From the NCBI RefSeq assembly GCF_013114835.1, contig NZ_JAAVLW010000007.1, positions 310,001 to 374,000 of the forward strand: 64,000 bases of DNA. Direction: 5' to 3'. Source of the DNA: Bradyrhizobium archetypum. Its GTDB lineage: Bacteria > Pseudomonadota > Alphaproteobacteria > Rhizobiales > Xanthobacteraceae. The notes beneath the pieces were generated by a model, which was given only the letters and a program-made list of their open reading frames with translations, made no database searches and was not told the origin of the DNA. Made by a program: the position numbers and the translations under genes. Positions 55,659-64,000 of this stretch are shown piece after piece; position 1 is the first letter of the stretch, and the number at the start of each line of letters is the position of its first letter.

Positions 55659-56873
55659 ATGTCGTTCGATACTTCCACGTTATATTTGTTTGCCACGATG
55701 GTCGCAGGCATGCTCGGGGCCATGCTTATGCTGTTCGGCAAGCAGGAAAACATCCCGGCTTTGAAGTGGTGGGGAACGGCCTATCTGCTTGGTGCGGCCT
55801 CGGTGGCGATCTGGACCATCGGCGGCGCCAAACTCGGCGAGCCGCTGTTGCTGGCGCTGCATGCGATCGGCTTCGTGGCTTGCGGCATGGTGTGGAATGC
55901 TGCGCGCGTCTTCCACGGCCGCAAGCCCAATCTAACGGGGCTGTTGCTGGGCGCGGTCGTCTGGGTCGGCGTGGTGCTGGCGGTGCCATCCTTGAATCCC
56001 GCCATGCGACTGATCGTCGGTGCGGTGATCGTCGCGATCTACGCCGGACTGACGGCTTCCGAATTGTGGAGCGAACGACGGCGGACCATGCAAAAGCGCT
56101 GGCCGACCATCGCCGTACCCGTGATGCATGGTTGCGTGCTGGCGTTGCCGATCCTGCTCGGCAGCCTGCTGCGCCCGCATGACGAAACCTTCGCCAGCAG
56201 CATCTGGGTAACGGCGTTCTCCATCGAACTGATCTTGTATGCGATCGGCACCGTGTTCGTGATCTTCATGCTGGTGTCGGACCGCGCCGTGACGGTGCAC
56301 AAGACCGCAGCCTCGGTCGATCCGTTGAGCGGAATGTTGAACCGCCGCGGCTTTACGGAAGCCTGCAATGGCGTGATCGAACGCGAGGCCACCGCGGGGC
56401 GGCCAGTGACCGTGATGATTTTCGATATCGACCATTTCAAGAGCATCAACGACCGCTTCGGCCATCCCGCGGGCGACGAAATCCTCAAATTGTTCTCCAC
56501 CGTCGTGATCAGCAATTTGCGCATCAGCGATCTGTCGGGGCGCATCGGCGGCGAGGAGTTCGCGGCGTTATTGGCGTGTCCGTTGGAGGAAGGCGTGATC
56601 GTGGCCGAGCGCGTGCGCGAGGCATTCGAGGCATCGAACATCGTCTGCGAGGAAGGCCCGGTCGATACCACCGTCAGCATCGGCGTCGCCGGCGGGCCGG
56701 CAGGCACGGAGCTCGAAGTGTTGCTGGCAGCAGCCGACACCGCGCTCTATCAAGCCAAGCGCGGCGGCCGCAATCGGGTCGAGGCTGCGGAAGAGCTGCC
56801 GCTGTCGCTGGAGAAGTGGCGGCGCAAGACCGCCGGGCGCGCAGCTTCGCAACGCCCGGCGACAGCGACCTAG
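55659..56873 (+). CDS. Membrane-bound diguanylate cyclase (GGDEF)
   Basis: Makes cyclic di-GMP. The 404-residue protein has about six N-terminal membrane helices (FATMVAGMLGAMLMLFG, AIGFVACGMVWNAAR, VVWVGVVLAVPSL, LILYAIGTVFVIFMLVSD) and a GGDEF domain (about 225-385) with IFDIDHFKSINDRFGHPAGD and the active site GGEEF. An inhibitory I-site RxxD (RISD) sits five residues before it, so feedback inhibition is expected. ATG 55659; signal sensed is unknown. Confidence 0.93.
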   Translation: MSFDTSTLYLFATMVAGMLGAMLMLFGKQENIPALKWWGTAYLLGAASVAIWTIGGAKLGEPLLLALHAIGFVACGMVWNAARVFHGRKPNLTGLLLGAVVWVGVVLAVPSLNPAMRLIVGAVIVAIYAGLTASELWSERRRTMQKRWPTIAVPVMHGCVLALPILLGSLLRPHDETFASSIWVTAFSIELILYAIGTVFVIFMLVSDRAVTVHKTAASVDPLSGMLNRRGFTEACNGVIEREATAGRPVTVMIFDIDHFKSINDRFGHPAGDEILKLFSTVVISNLRISDLSGRIGGEEFAALLACPLEEGVIVAERVREAFEASNIVCEEGPVDTTVSIGVAGGPAGTELEVLLAAADTALYQAKRGGRNRVEAAEELPLSLEKWRRKTAGRAASQRPATAT

Positions 56874-56902
56874 CACGGAATCGTGCGCCGGCGGCTGATG
56901 CG

Positions 56903-57745
56903 CTAGCTCGACAGTCCGGATTTGATCGCGAGGTCTTGCACGACGGTGGCGACACGGATCAATTGGGGAAGCGCCTGGTCGCGGAAGGCGGCCATGTCCA
57001 TCCGCGTCGCGTCGACCGTCACGCTCAAACTCGCAGTCACCGAACCTTGTGCATCGAAGATCGGCGCAGCCAGCGTGCGCAGGCCATAGGCATTTTCGCC
57101 GTCGGAGATCGCGTAGCCCTGCTGCCTGACAAGATCAAGCCGGTCGAGCAGGGCATCGAGATCCGTTAGGGTTTTCTCCGACAATTTGATGCGTGGCCGC
57201 AATTCCAGCCGGCGGATCTGCTCGTCCCGCGGCAGATGTGCCAGCAGGATATGACCGAGGGCGGCGCTGTAAGCCGGAATACGCGTGCCGGGGCGCCGGT
57301 CCATCTTGTGCCGATCGAGGCCGGTACCAACGCGAGCAAGATAGATCACGTCGCCTCCGTCGAGGGCGCCGAGCGAGGCCGCGTCGCTTACCGACGGCAC
57401 GAGACCGCGCAGCAACGGTTCAGCCAATGCGCGCAGCGTCCCGCCTGACAGCACCGTGTAGCCGAGATCGAGGCAGGCAACGCCGAGCCTGAACCGGCGG
57501 CTCTGCGGAACGGGCTGGAGATAGCCGAGCTCAAGCAGGGTTTGGATCAGGCGGAACGCCGTGCCGCGATCGAGATTGGCGCGCGCGGCAATCTCGCTGA
57601 GCGTCAATTCGAAAGCGTCACTGGAAAAGCTCTGCAGGACCGCGAAGGCCTTGCCGACGGATGCAACGTAGTTCTTCGGATTCTGCGGCGCGGCGGTCGG
57701 CGCGCGCTTTGAGCTCTTTGCCATCTCGTCAATGCCCGCTTGCAA
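56903..57745 (-). CDS. IclR-family transcriptional regulator
   Basis: A 280-residue regulator: N-terminal winged helix (VASVGKAFAVLQSFSS, LTLSEIAARANLDRGTAFRL, IQTLLELGYL) and a GAF-like effector domain (VIYLARVGTGLDRHKM, RIPAYSAALGHILLAHLP, GYAISDGENAYGLRTLAAPI). It is divergent from a sugar-acid catabolic operon and very likely its regulator. Starts: TTG 57745 (GGAG close upstream) or ATG 57724. A palindrome lies 67 bp upstream at 57812-57828. Confidence 0.92.
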   Translation of the reverse strand: MQAGIDEMAKSSKRAPTAAPQNPKNYVASVGKAFAVLQSFSSDAFELTLSEIAARANLDRGTAFRLIQTLLELGYLQPVPQSRRFRLGVACLDLGYTVLSGGTLRALAEPLLRGLVPSVSDAASLGALDGGDVIYLARVGTGLDRHKMDRRPGTRIPAYSAALGHILLAHLPRDEQIRRLELRPRIKLSEKTLTDLDALLDRLDLVRQQGYAISDGENAYGLRTLAAPIFDAQGSVTASLSVTVDATRMDMAAFRDQALPQLIRVATVVQDLAIKSGLSS

Positions 57746-57811
57746 GAACTCCGACCGGCCCTTGACGGCCGCGCCGGTCCGGCTCTAGGAGAGTACAGAT
57801 CATATAACAAA

Positions 57812-57828
57812 TGTTCGCAATCCGAACA
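57812..57828. promoter_or_regulatory. IclR-type operator candidate
   Basis: TGTTCG-caatc-CGAACA is a perfect palindrome (arms 57812-57817 and 57823-57828), located between the divergent IclR gene and the catabolic operon, 28 bp before the aldolase start. IclR-family proteins bind such short palindromes as dimers of dimers. It overlaps an A/T-rich stretch (GATCATATAACAAA) suited to a promoter. Confidence 0.7.
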
Positions 57829-57855
57829 ATCGCATACGGGCGGATCGGAGGAACT

Positions 57856-58779
57856 TTGTCGACATCATCCCTGCATCCTCATGGCGTGTTCAGTGCAGCG
57901 CTGACGCCGCTCGACCCCGAGCTCGCGCCCGATCACGCGCGCTTTGTCGCGCATTGCCGCTATCTCCTGAGTGAGGGCTGTGACGGCATTGCGATGCTTG
58001 GCACCACCGGCGAAGCCAACTCCTTCTCGGTCGGAGAGCGCAGCGCGCTGCTCGAGGCGGTCGTGCAGGACGGCATCGCGCCGGACCGTCTGCTGCCCGG
58101 AACCGGCGTCGCAGCGCTCAGCGACACCATTGCGCTGACGCGGCATGCGCTCTCGCTCGGCGTCGATACCGTGGTGATGTTGCCGCCGTTCTACTACAAG
58201 GGCGTCACCGACGACGGCGTCTATGCGTCCTACAGCGAAGTCGTGCAGCGGCTTGGCGACGCGCGGCTCAAGATCGTCCTCTATCATATTCCCCAGATGT
58301 CGATGCAGCCGATCTCGCACGCTCTGATCGAACGGCTGCGCGGGGCCTATCCGGCGATTTTCGTCGGCATCAAGGATTCCTCCGGCGACTTCGCCAATAT
58401 GACTGCGATGGTGGAGCGCTTTCCGGGCTTTGCGGTGCTGACCGGCGCGGATCCGCTGCTCTTGCCGCTGCTGCGCAAGGGTGGTGCGGGGTGCATCACC
58501 GCGACTTCCAACCTCGTTGCGCGCGATCTTGCCTACGTCTACAAGCATTTCCGCGACAGCGACGACGATGCCGCGCTTGCAGCCGCGCAGGCGCGTATCG
58601 TCAAGGCGCGCGAACTCGCTTCGCGCTTCCCGCAGATGGCCTCGCTGAAGGCGCTGGTCGCGCACCGCACCGGCCATGCCGGATGGCAACGCTTCCGGCC
58701 GCCGCTGGAGTCTCTTCCGGCGCCGCTTGTGAAAGAGCTGCTTGCCGCTGCCGGCGCGTCTGCCGCCGCGGTCGTTTAG
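57856..58779 (+). CDS. Dihydrodipicolinate synthase family aldolase (operon gene 1)
   Basis: A 307-residue class I aldolase. GTTGE (49-53), Y143 (LYHIPQM) and Schiff-base K173 (VGIKDSSGDF) are intact. In this operon it probably cleaves or forms a 2-oxo-3-deoxy sugar acid with pyruvate, not a lysine-pathway step. Start is TTG 57856, preceded by GGAGGAAC, chosen over ATG 57811 which would overlap the operator. The FAD oxidase gene begins 6 bp downstream. Confidence 0.9.
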   Translation: MSTSSLHPHGVFSAALTPLDPELAPDHARFVAHCRYLLSEGCDGIAMLGTTGEANSFSVGERSALLEAVVQDGIAPDRLLPGTGVAALSDTIALTRHALSLGVDTVVMLPPFYYKGVTDDGVYASYSEVVQRLGDARLKIVLYHIPQMSMQPISHALIERLRGAYPAIFVGIKDSSGDFANMTAMVERFPGFAVLTGADPLLLPLLRKGGAGCITATSNLVARDLAYVYKHFRDSDDDAALAAAQARIVKARELASRFPQMASLKALVAHRTGHAGWQRFRPPLESLPAPLVKELLAAAGASAAAVV

Positions 58780-58785
58780 CGCGAC

Positions 58786-60264
58786 ATGGACGACGAGGCG
58801 ATGTCCGAATCCTCCCAGGATGTCCGTGCCGGATTGGCTGACATCGTCGGCGATAATCACGTCATCGACGCCGCACCTGATCAGGAGGCCTTTGTGGTGG
58901 ACTGGCGCGGGCGCTATCGCGGCCAAGCCGTTGCGGTCGTCAAGCCCGGCTCGACCGCGGAAGTTGCGGCCGTTGTCCGCTATTGCGCCGACAGACGGCT
59001 CTCGATCGTCCCGCAGGGCGGCAACACCGGCATGTGTGGCGCCGCCACGCCGGATAAGGGCGCGTCCAATGTCGTGATCCGACTTGATCGTATACGGCGC
59101 GTGCGCGACGTCAGCCCGCTCGCCAATACCATCACGGTGGAAGCCGGATGCATCCTCGCCGAGGTACAGGCCGCGGCCACGGCGGTGGACCGCTACTTTC
59201 CGTTGAGCCTCGGCGCCGAGGGCTCCTGCCAGATCGGCGGCAACATCTCGACCAATGCGGGCGGCACGGCCGTGCTTCGCTACGGACCAATGCGCGATCT
59301 CGTGCTTGGGTTGGAAGTGGTGCTGCCGGACGGACGCATTTTCAATGGCCTGCGCCCGCTGCGCAAGGACAACACGGGCTACGCGCTCAAGCAGCTCTTC
59401 ATTGGCGCGGAAGGGACGCTTGGCATCGTTACCGCGGCGGTGCTGAAGCTGTTCGCGCCGCCGCGCAGCTCCGCCCTGGCGCTGCTCAAACTACATAGCG
59501 TCGACCAGGCCCTCCAGATCATGCAACGCCTGCGCGGCGCGGTCGGCGACCGGCTCGGCAGCCTCGAAATCATGTCACGCAGCCAGATCGAGGTGATCGC
59601 GGCGACCGTGCCGCATGTTGCCATTCCCTTCGAACTCACCACGCCGTGGTATCTGATCGTCGAACTGACCGACACGCTGGCCGGGATCGACCTGAACGAG
59701 CCGCTGGCGGCCGTGCTCTCGGAGGCGATGGACGCCGGACTTGCCGAAGATGCCGTGCTGGCCTCGAATCTTGCCCAGGCAAAGGCAATCTGGGCCGTGC
59801 GGCACAGCGTTTCGGAGGGCAACAAGCGCAGCGGTTATGTGGTGTCGCACGACAGCGTGGTTCCGCTGGAGCGTCAGGCTGCGTTCGTTACCAATGTCGA
59901 GGCCAGGATCATGGTGGCCGTTCCCCATGCGCGCGTGGTGATGCATGGCCATATCGGCGACGGCAATATTCACGTGATCGCCCTGATCGACCGCGATCGC
60001 TGCCACGACCCCGCCGCGACCGCCGCGCTGGTGACGGAGATCAACGAAATCGTTGATGACGAGACCGCGGCGCAGGGGGGCGCGATCAGCGCCGAGCACG
60101 GCATCGGCATCACCAATCGCGGCCGGCTCGCGCGTGTGGCCGACCCGCTCGATATCGACCTGATGCGTGGTATCAAGCAATTGCTCGATCCGAACGGCCT
60201 GAGGAATCCCGACAAGATGTTCGCGAGCGGGCGCCAGGCACCTGGCAGCGCAGGAGCAACATGA
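58786..60264 (+). CDS. FAD-linked 2-hydroxyacid dehydrogenase (GlcD/D2HGDH-like)
   Basis: A 492-residue flavoprotein of the PCMH/VAO fold. The N-terminal FAD domain has VPQGGNTGMCGAATP and SLGAEGSCQIGGNISTNAGG; the C-terminal half has MHGHIGDGNIHV (H387, H389, H396) and ISAEHGIG (E437, H438), which form the metal and substrate site of D-2-hydroxyglutarate- or D-lactate-type dehydrogenases. It should oxidise a 2-hydroxy acid to a 2-oxo acid. ATG 58786, or ATG 58801 with GAGG upstream. The stop overlaps the kinase start by 4 bp. Confidence 0.92.
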   Translation: MDDEAMSESSQDVRAGLADIVGDNHVIDAAPDQEAFVVDWRGRYRGQAVAVVKPGSTAEVAAVVRYCADRRLSIVPQGGNTGMCGAATPDKGASNVVIRLDRIRRVRDVSPLANTITVEAGCILAEVQAAATAVDRYFPLSLGAEGSCQIGGNISTNAGGTAVLRYGPMRDLVLGLEVVLPDGRIFNGLRPLRKDNTGYALKQLFIGAEGTLGIVTAAVLKLFAPPRSSALALLKLHSVDQALQIMQRLRGAVGDRLGSLEIMSRSQIEVIAATVPHVAIPFELTTPWYLIVELTDTLAGIDLNEPLAAVLSEAMDAGLAEDAVLASNLAQAKAIWAVRHSVSEGNKRSGYVVSHDSVVPLERQAAFVTNVEARIMVAVPHARVVMHGHIGDGNIHVIALIDRDRCHDPAATAALVTEINEIVDDETAAQGGAISAEHGIGITNRGRLARVADPLDIDLMRGIKQLLDPNGLRNPDKMFASGRQAPGSAGAT

Positions 60265-61379
60265 CGATGGCGAGCGTCCGCCTTCTTGCCGACGATCTCA
60301 CCGGTGCGCTCGACACCGCAGCCGAGTTCGTGGGCCTGTGCGGACCGTTCGACGTGACCTGGCCGGAGGCGCTTTCGACCAATAAGTCGTCAAGTATAGC
60401 GATCGACAGCGGCACCCGCGAGCTGGCACGGGCCGAGAGCGTCGAGATCGTCGGACGGCTGGCGCCGCTGCTTTGTGAAGGCACCATCGCCTACAAGAAG
60501 GTCGACAGCCTGTTGCGCGGAGCGTGGGCGGCCGAGCTTGCCGCCTGCTTGCGTAACGGCCATTGGGCCTCCTGCGTCGTTGCACCGGCCTTCGCCTATC
60601 AGGGGCGCCGCACCCGCGATAGCCAGCAATTCGCGCGCACGCCGGATGGCGACTGGTATCCGGTCGGCGCCAACCTTCTGGCGCAGCTCAAAGCGGAGAA
60701 CATCGACGCCCGCCAAGGCCGGCCCGGCACGCTGTCGCATGGCGGCGTCCAGGTCTTCGATGCCGAGAGCGACCGCGATCTCGATCGCGTGGTCGAGATG
60801 GGCCATCGGCTTGCGGCACCCGTGCTGTGGTGCGGGAGCGGCGGATTGGCCGGTGCCTTGGCACGCGGCCGCCGCGCTGATGCGCCGCGCCATCTGAAAA
60901 AGCCGGTGCTGGGATTGTTCGGCTCCGATCAGATCGTCACCGCGTCCCAGCTTGAGGCGTGTGGAGAGGCTAGCATCACGCTCGCGGAGGGCGAGGCCGA
61001 AAGTGCGGCGCGGGTGCGCCGCAAGCTTGCCGGTGAAGGCGTGGCGCTGGTGAAGTTTTCGCTGCCCGAGGGATTGTCGCGCGCCGAGGCGGCACAGCGG
61101 ATCGCGAATGAAATTACCGCGTTGATTGCGACACTTGATCCTCCCGGCACGCTGCTTGTCGCCGGTGGCGAGACCTTGAAGGCGCTCTGCGTCGCGCTCG
61201 GTGCGCAGGCGTTGCAGGTCGCCGGCCGCATCGCGCCAGGCTTGCCACGCTCCATCCTTCAGGGCGGCCGCTGGGCCGGCGTTGACGTGATCTCCAAATC
61301 CGGAGCGTTTGGTACAAGGGAGCTGTGGCGCGATCTGCTCCATGACAATCAACTGCTCAGCACAGGGAAACCGACATGA
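60261..61379 (+). CDS. Four-carbon acid sugar kinase (DUF1537, OtnK/DtnK-like)
   Basis: ATP-dependent kinase of the DUF1537 family, 372 residues, which phosphorylates threonate or erythronate at C4. It has RLLADDLTGALDTAAEF at the start, the substrate motif YKKVDSLLRGAW, VVAPAFAYQGRRT and a C-terminal nucleotide-binding part with LLVAGGETLKALC and GLPRSILQGGRWAG. It overlaps both neighbours by 4 bp. In known pathways its partner is PdxA2, encoded next. Confidence 0.92.
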   Translation: MTMASVRLLADDLTGALDTAAEFVGLCGPFDVTWPEALSTNKSSSIAIDSGTRELARAESVEIVGRLAPLLCEGTIAYKKVDSLLRGAWAAELAACLRNGHWASCVVAPAFAYQGRRTRDSQQFARTPDGDWYPVGANLLAQLKAENIDARQGRPGTLSHGGVQVFDAESDRDLDRVVEMGHRLAAPVLWCGSGGLAGALARGRRADAPRHLKKPVLGLFGSDQIVTASQLEACGEASITLAEGEAESAARVRRKLAGEGVALVKFSLPEGLSRAEAAQRIANEITALIATLDPPGTLLVAGGETLKALCVALGAQALQVAGRIAPGLPRSILQGGRWAGVDVISKSGAFGTRELWRDLLHDNQLLSTGKPT

Positions 61380-62413
61380 CCCCTCGCCATCTTGCGATCA
61401 CCATGGGCGATCCGGCCGGGATCGGGCCTGAGATCATCGTCAAAGCCTGCATCGGCTTGCAGGACAGGATCGCCAAGGGCGATCTGCGCCTTCTGATCAT
61501 CGGCAGCGGCGCCGCATTGAGCGCCGCGAAGGCCGCGGCTGGCACCAGCATCGCGATTCCGGAAGTGGGTGCCGAAGACCGCGATTGGCCCAATCTCTGT
61601 TTTCTGCAGGCCGACGCCGAGGGCGCGCCGATCCAGCCGGGCGTGCTGAGTGCCGATGGCGGACGGTTTGCCTTCAAGGCGGTCGAGCAGGGCGTGCGGC
61701 TGACGCAGGCTGGCCGGACCGCGGCGATCGTCACGGCGCCCTTGAACAAGGAAGCACTCAACAAGGCGGGCTACCACTATCCCGGGCACACCGAGATGCT
61801 GGCGCATCTCACCGGCGTACGCGGCTCGGTGATGCTCCTGGCCCATGGCAACATGCGCGTCAGCCATGTCTCAACGCATGTGGCGCTGGAGGATGTGCCG
61901 AAGCGCTTGACGGCGGAGCGGCTCCGTCAGGTGATCGATCTCACCGACGATGCGCTGCGCCGGCTCGGCATCGCGCGCCCGAAGATCGCCATCGCAGCGC
62001 TCAATCCCCATGCCGGAGAGGGCGGGTTGTTCGGCCGGCAGGATATCGATGTCTCGGCGCCGACCATTGCCAAGGCAGTCGCCGATGGCCTCGACGTCGT
62101 CGGGCCGGTGCCGGGCGACACCATCTTCGTCAAGCTGCGCGCCGGCCAGTTCGACGCGGCGGTCGCGATGTATCACGACCAGGGCCACATTCCGGTGAAG
62201 CTGTTGGGCTTCCAGGTCGATCCCGCGACCGGCCGCTGGCAGGAGCTTTCCGGTGTCAACATCACGCTGGGCCTTCCGATTATCCGCACCTCTGTCGACC
62301 ACGGCACCGCTTTCGATATCGCAGGCAAAGGCATCGCCAACGAGCACAGCCTGATCGAGGCCATCGAGTACGCCGAACGCCTGGCGGGCGGCACTTCGAT
62401 CGCGCCAAAGTGA
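61376..62413 (+). CDS. PdxA2-like 4-phospho-sugar acid dehydrogenase
   Basis: A 345-residue PdxA family enzyme with TMGDPAGIGPEIIVK at the start and metal histidines H168 (VSTHVALED), H212 (NPHAGEGG) and H267 (MYHDQGHIPVK). In vitamin B6 synthesis PdxA oxidises 4-hydroxythreonine-4-phosphate; the PdxA2 subgroup instead oxidatively decarboxylates D-threonate/erythronate 4-phosphate to dihydroxyacetone phosphate. The neighbouring kinase supports PdxA2. The true pdxA would then lie elsewhere. Confidence 0.93.
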   Translation: MTPRHLAITMGDPAGIGPEIIVKACIGLQDRIAKGDLRLLIIGSGAALSAAKAAAGTSIAIPEVGAEDRDWPNLCFLQADAEGAPIQPGVLSADGGRFAFKAVEQGVRLTQAGRTAAIVTAPLNKEALNKAGYHYPGHTEMLAHLTGVRGSVMLLAHGNMRVSHVSTHVALEDVPKRLTAERLRQVIDLTDDALRRLGIARPKIAIAALNPHAGEGGLFGRQDIDVSAPTIAKAVADGLDVVGPVPGDTIFVKLRAGQFDAAVAMYHDQGHIPVKLLGFQVDPATGRWQELSGVNITLGLPIIRTSVDHGTAFDIAGKGIANEHSLIEAIEYAERLAGGTSIAPK

Positions 62414-62429
62414 TGAGAGCAGACGCCCA

Positions 62430-63560
62430 ATGACCAATTGCTTCACGCCGATCGAAATCCTTCGTCCCACCATCATCGAGTTCGGATGCGGAACGATTGC
62501 CGCAGCGGCACGCTTCGCCGGACGGATCGGCGCGCGGCGGCCGCTGGTGATTTCGGATCCGTTCAACGCGCGGCGCGTCGATCAACTGGCGCTGCCTGGA
62601 GCAGTCAAGGTATTCGGCGACGTGAAGGCCGAGCCGGATCTGCCCAACCTCGAAAAGGCGGTGGCGATGGCGCGTGACGCCACGCCCGACCTGATCGTCG
62701 GTTTTGGCGGCGGCAGTGCGATGGATCTCGCCAAGCTGGTGGCCGTGCTCTGCACGGGTGAAGCGGTCTTTGCCGATATCGTGGGCGCCGAGAAGGTTGC
62801 GGGACGCAGCGTGGCGCTGATGCAGATCCCGACCACGTCGGGGACCGGCAGCGAAGCCGGCACCCGTGCGCTCGTTACCGATCCGGCCAGCCGCAACAAG
62901 CTCGCGGTGCAGAGCCGCTTCATGCTGGCTGACATCGCCATCGTCGATCCCGACCTTACGATGACAGTGCCGCGCGATGTCACCGCGGCGACGGGTGTCG
63001 ACGCGCTGGCGCATTGCGTCGAGGCCTACACCAGCCGCAAGGCGCATCCGGCCATCGACCTCTACGCGATCGAAGGCGCGCGGCTGGTTGGACGCTATCT
63101 GCGGCGGGCGGTATCTGATGGCAGCGATCGCGAGGCGCGTGCGGGACTGGCGCTGGCCTCGCTCTATGGCGGATATTGCCTCGGCCCGGTCAATACGACG
63201 GCCGGGCACGCGGTCGCCTATCCGCTCGGCACACGGCATCACGTGGCGCACGGCCTCGCCTGCGCGGTGATCTTCCCGCATACGCTGGCGTTCAACATGC
63301 CGGCGGCCACGATGAAGACGATCGCGGTGCTGCACGCGCTCGGCCTGCCGGAGCACAATATTCCGGCGGCCGCGTTCGACGCGACTTACGGTTTTTGCGC
63401 CGATCTCGGCGTCGAGATGCGGTTGTCCGCACTCGGCGTTCCCAAGGACGATCTCGGCGTCATGGCGGACGAGGCGTACGCCATTCGCCGCTTGCTCGAC
63501 AACAACCCGCGCGAATTGAGCCGTGACGAGATTCTGAAGATGTACGAGACGGCGTTCTAG
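62430..63560 (+). CDS. Iron-containing alcohol dehydrogenase
   Basis: A 376-residue group III alcohol dehydrogenase. The NAD(P) motif is GFGGGSAMD (91-99), followed by PTTSGTGSEAG; iron ligands are D191, H195, H260 and H274 (VDALAHCVEAY, TTAGHAVAYPLG, HHVAHGLACAV). It may oxidise or reduce an aldehyde or hydroxyacid arising in this pathway. It lies 16 bp after the PdxA2 gene. Substrate unknown. Confidence 0.92.
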   Translation: MTNCFTPIEILRPTIIEFGCGTIAAAARFAGRIGARRPLVISDPFNARRVDQLALPGAVKVFGDVKAEPDLPNLEKAVAMARDATPDLIVGFGGGSAMDLAKLVAVLCTGEAVFADIVGAEKVAGRSVALMQIPTTSGTGSEAGTRALVTDPASRNKLAVQSRFMLADIAIVDPDLTMTVPRDVTAATGVDALAHCVEAYTSRKAHPAIDLYAIEGARLVGRYLRRAVSDGSDREARAGLALASLYGGYCLGPVNTTAGHAVAYPLGTRHHVAHGLACAVIFPHTLAFNMPAATMKTIAVLHALGLPEHNIPAAAFDATYGFCADLGVEMRLSALGVPKDDLGVMADEAYAIRRLLDNNPRELSRDEILKMYETAF

Positions 63561-63615
63561 CCGATCGGCCCGGGTCTGGACGGCTGCAAATCAATAACAA
63601 GCAGAGGAAACTTCG

Positions 63616-64000
63616 ATGAGATTGATGAGGCTTATTGTTGCGTCGGCGATGCTGTTGGCGACGCCACCCACGAGGGCGGAGGAGGTGTATCCTTCCAGGC
63701 AGGTGAGCGTGATCGTTCCCTTCGCCGCCGGCGGCACCGCAGATATTTTCGCGCGCATGGTCGCCAATCATCTTCAGGCGAAGCTGGGCAAGCCGTTCGT
63801 GGTCGAGAATGTCGGCGGCGCCGGCAGCATCGTCGGCGTGACGCGGCTGGCGCGATCGGCGGCGGACGGGCTGACCCTCGGGCTCGCCAGCACCTCCGCG
63901 CTTGCGATCAACCCGTCGCTATACGGTCCGAAGCTCAGCTACCAGCCCGACAAGGATCTGCGGCCGATCATGCAGATCAGCGTCGTGCCCAACGTTCTCG
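63616..64000 (+). CDS. Bug-family solute receptor (partial, cut by window end)
   Basis: The first 128 codons of a TctC/Bug periplasmic receptor: signal peptide (RLIVASAMLLATPPTRA), then VSVIVPFAAGGTADIFARMV, FVVENVGGAGSIVGVTRLA and a stretch up to ISVVPNVL where the window ends. ATG 63616 has GAGGAAAC upstream. As the last visible gene of the operon, 55 bp after the dehydrogenase, it probably binds the carboxylate fed into the pathway; TctA/TctB-like genes may follow. Confidence 0.88.
   Translation, partial: MRLMRLIVASAMLLATPPTRAEEVYPSRQVSVIVPFAAGGTADIFARMVANHLQAKLGKPFVVENVGGAGSIVGVTRLARSAADGLTLGLASTSALAINPSLYGPKLSYQPDKDLRPIMQISVVPNVL

Overview
The window is a gene-dense, GC-rich chromosomal segment from an alphaproteobacterium of the Rhizobiales, most probably Bradyrhizobium or a close relative in the Nitrobacteraceae. 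This rests on the Mg-type HemB, LdtR and GcrA regulators, the CBP3-type cytochrome bc1 chaperone, the MerR gene and tRNA-Pro(GGG) next to ihfA, several DUF families typical of the group, and many interspersed palindromic repeats that I recognise as Bradyrhizobium/Rhodopseudomonas intergenic repeats.

Layout. 0-6.5 kb: hemB, a DUF6163 membrane protein, ldtR, two small orphans, a GAF-adenylate cyclase and an envelope trio (DUF6152, membrane protein, periplasmic histidine phosphatase). 6.5-9.3 kb: a degraded accessory patch with a truncated zinc-ribbon gene, an A/T-richer FkbM methyltransferase, a frameshifted integrase N-terminus and long inverted repeats. 9.3-18.8 kb: GST, then glyA-nrdR-ribD-ribE-ribH-nusB-thiL (one-carbon and riboflavin synthesis, thiamine activation), a cold-shock gene and the proton-pumping pyrophosphatase hppA. 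18.9-25.4 kb: a Bug solute receptor, bamE, the bc1 chaperone, yceD/DUF177, plsX-fabH, ihfA, a MerR regulator and tRNA-Pro. 25.4-34 kb: mixed metabolic and regulatory genes, including an exported truncated haemoglobin, an aldolase-SDR pair, a GcrA-family regulator, a small ribbon-helix-helix-like gene, a GrlR-like protein, a formamidase, a YdcF protein, a DUF169 protein and a trans-acting enoyl reductase.

34-43.2 kb is an exopolysaccharide cluster: Wzy/O-antigen-ligase-like protein, initiating sugar-phosphate transferase, GT4 glycosyltransferase, Wzz/GumC co-polymerase with a degenerate kinase domain, a CelD/BcsL-type acyltransferase and a deacetylase-fold protein that has lost its metal ligands. 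43.2-45.6 kb holds DUF2842, ctaA (haem A synthase) and an FTR1 iron permease. 45.6-50 kb holds the de novo NAD operon nadA-nadB-nadC behind nrtR, with two palindromic operator candidates in the 54-bp nrtR-nadA gap. 50-57.7 kb: a low-complexity secreted protein, metY and a CoA-binding protein bracketed by two direct copies of one repeat, an ECHDC3-like crotonase, a thioesterase, rplM-rpsI, a diguanylate cyclase and an IclR regulator.

57.8-64 kb is a tightly packed catabolic operon divergent from the IclR gene: DapA-family aldolase, FAD-linked 2-hydroxyacid dehydrogenase, DUF1537 acid-sugar kinase, PdxA2-like dehydrogenase, iron-dependent alcohol dehydrogenase and a Bug receptor cut by the window end. 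A 17-bp perfect palindrome lies in the divergent promoter. The kinase plus PdxA2 pair is the known core of four-carbon acid sugar degradation; combined with the other genes it is the best candidate here for an undescribed pathway. Coordinates of starts are judged from codon, Shine-Dalgarno and family considerations; no database search was run.
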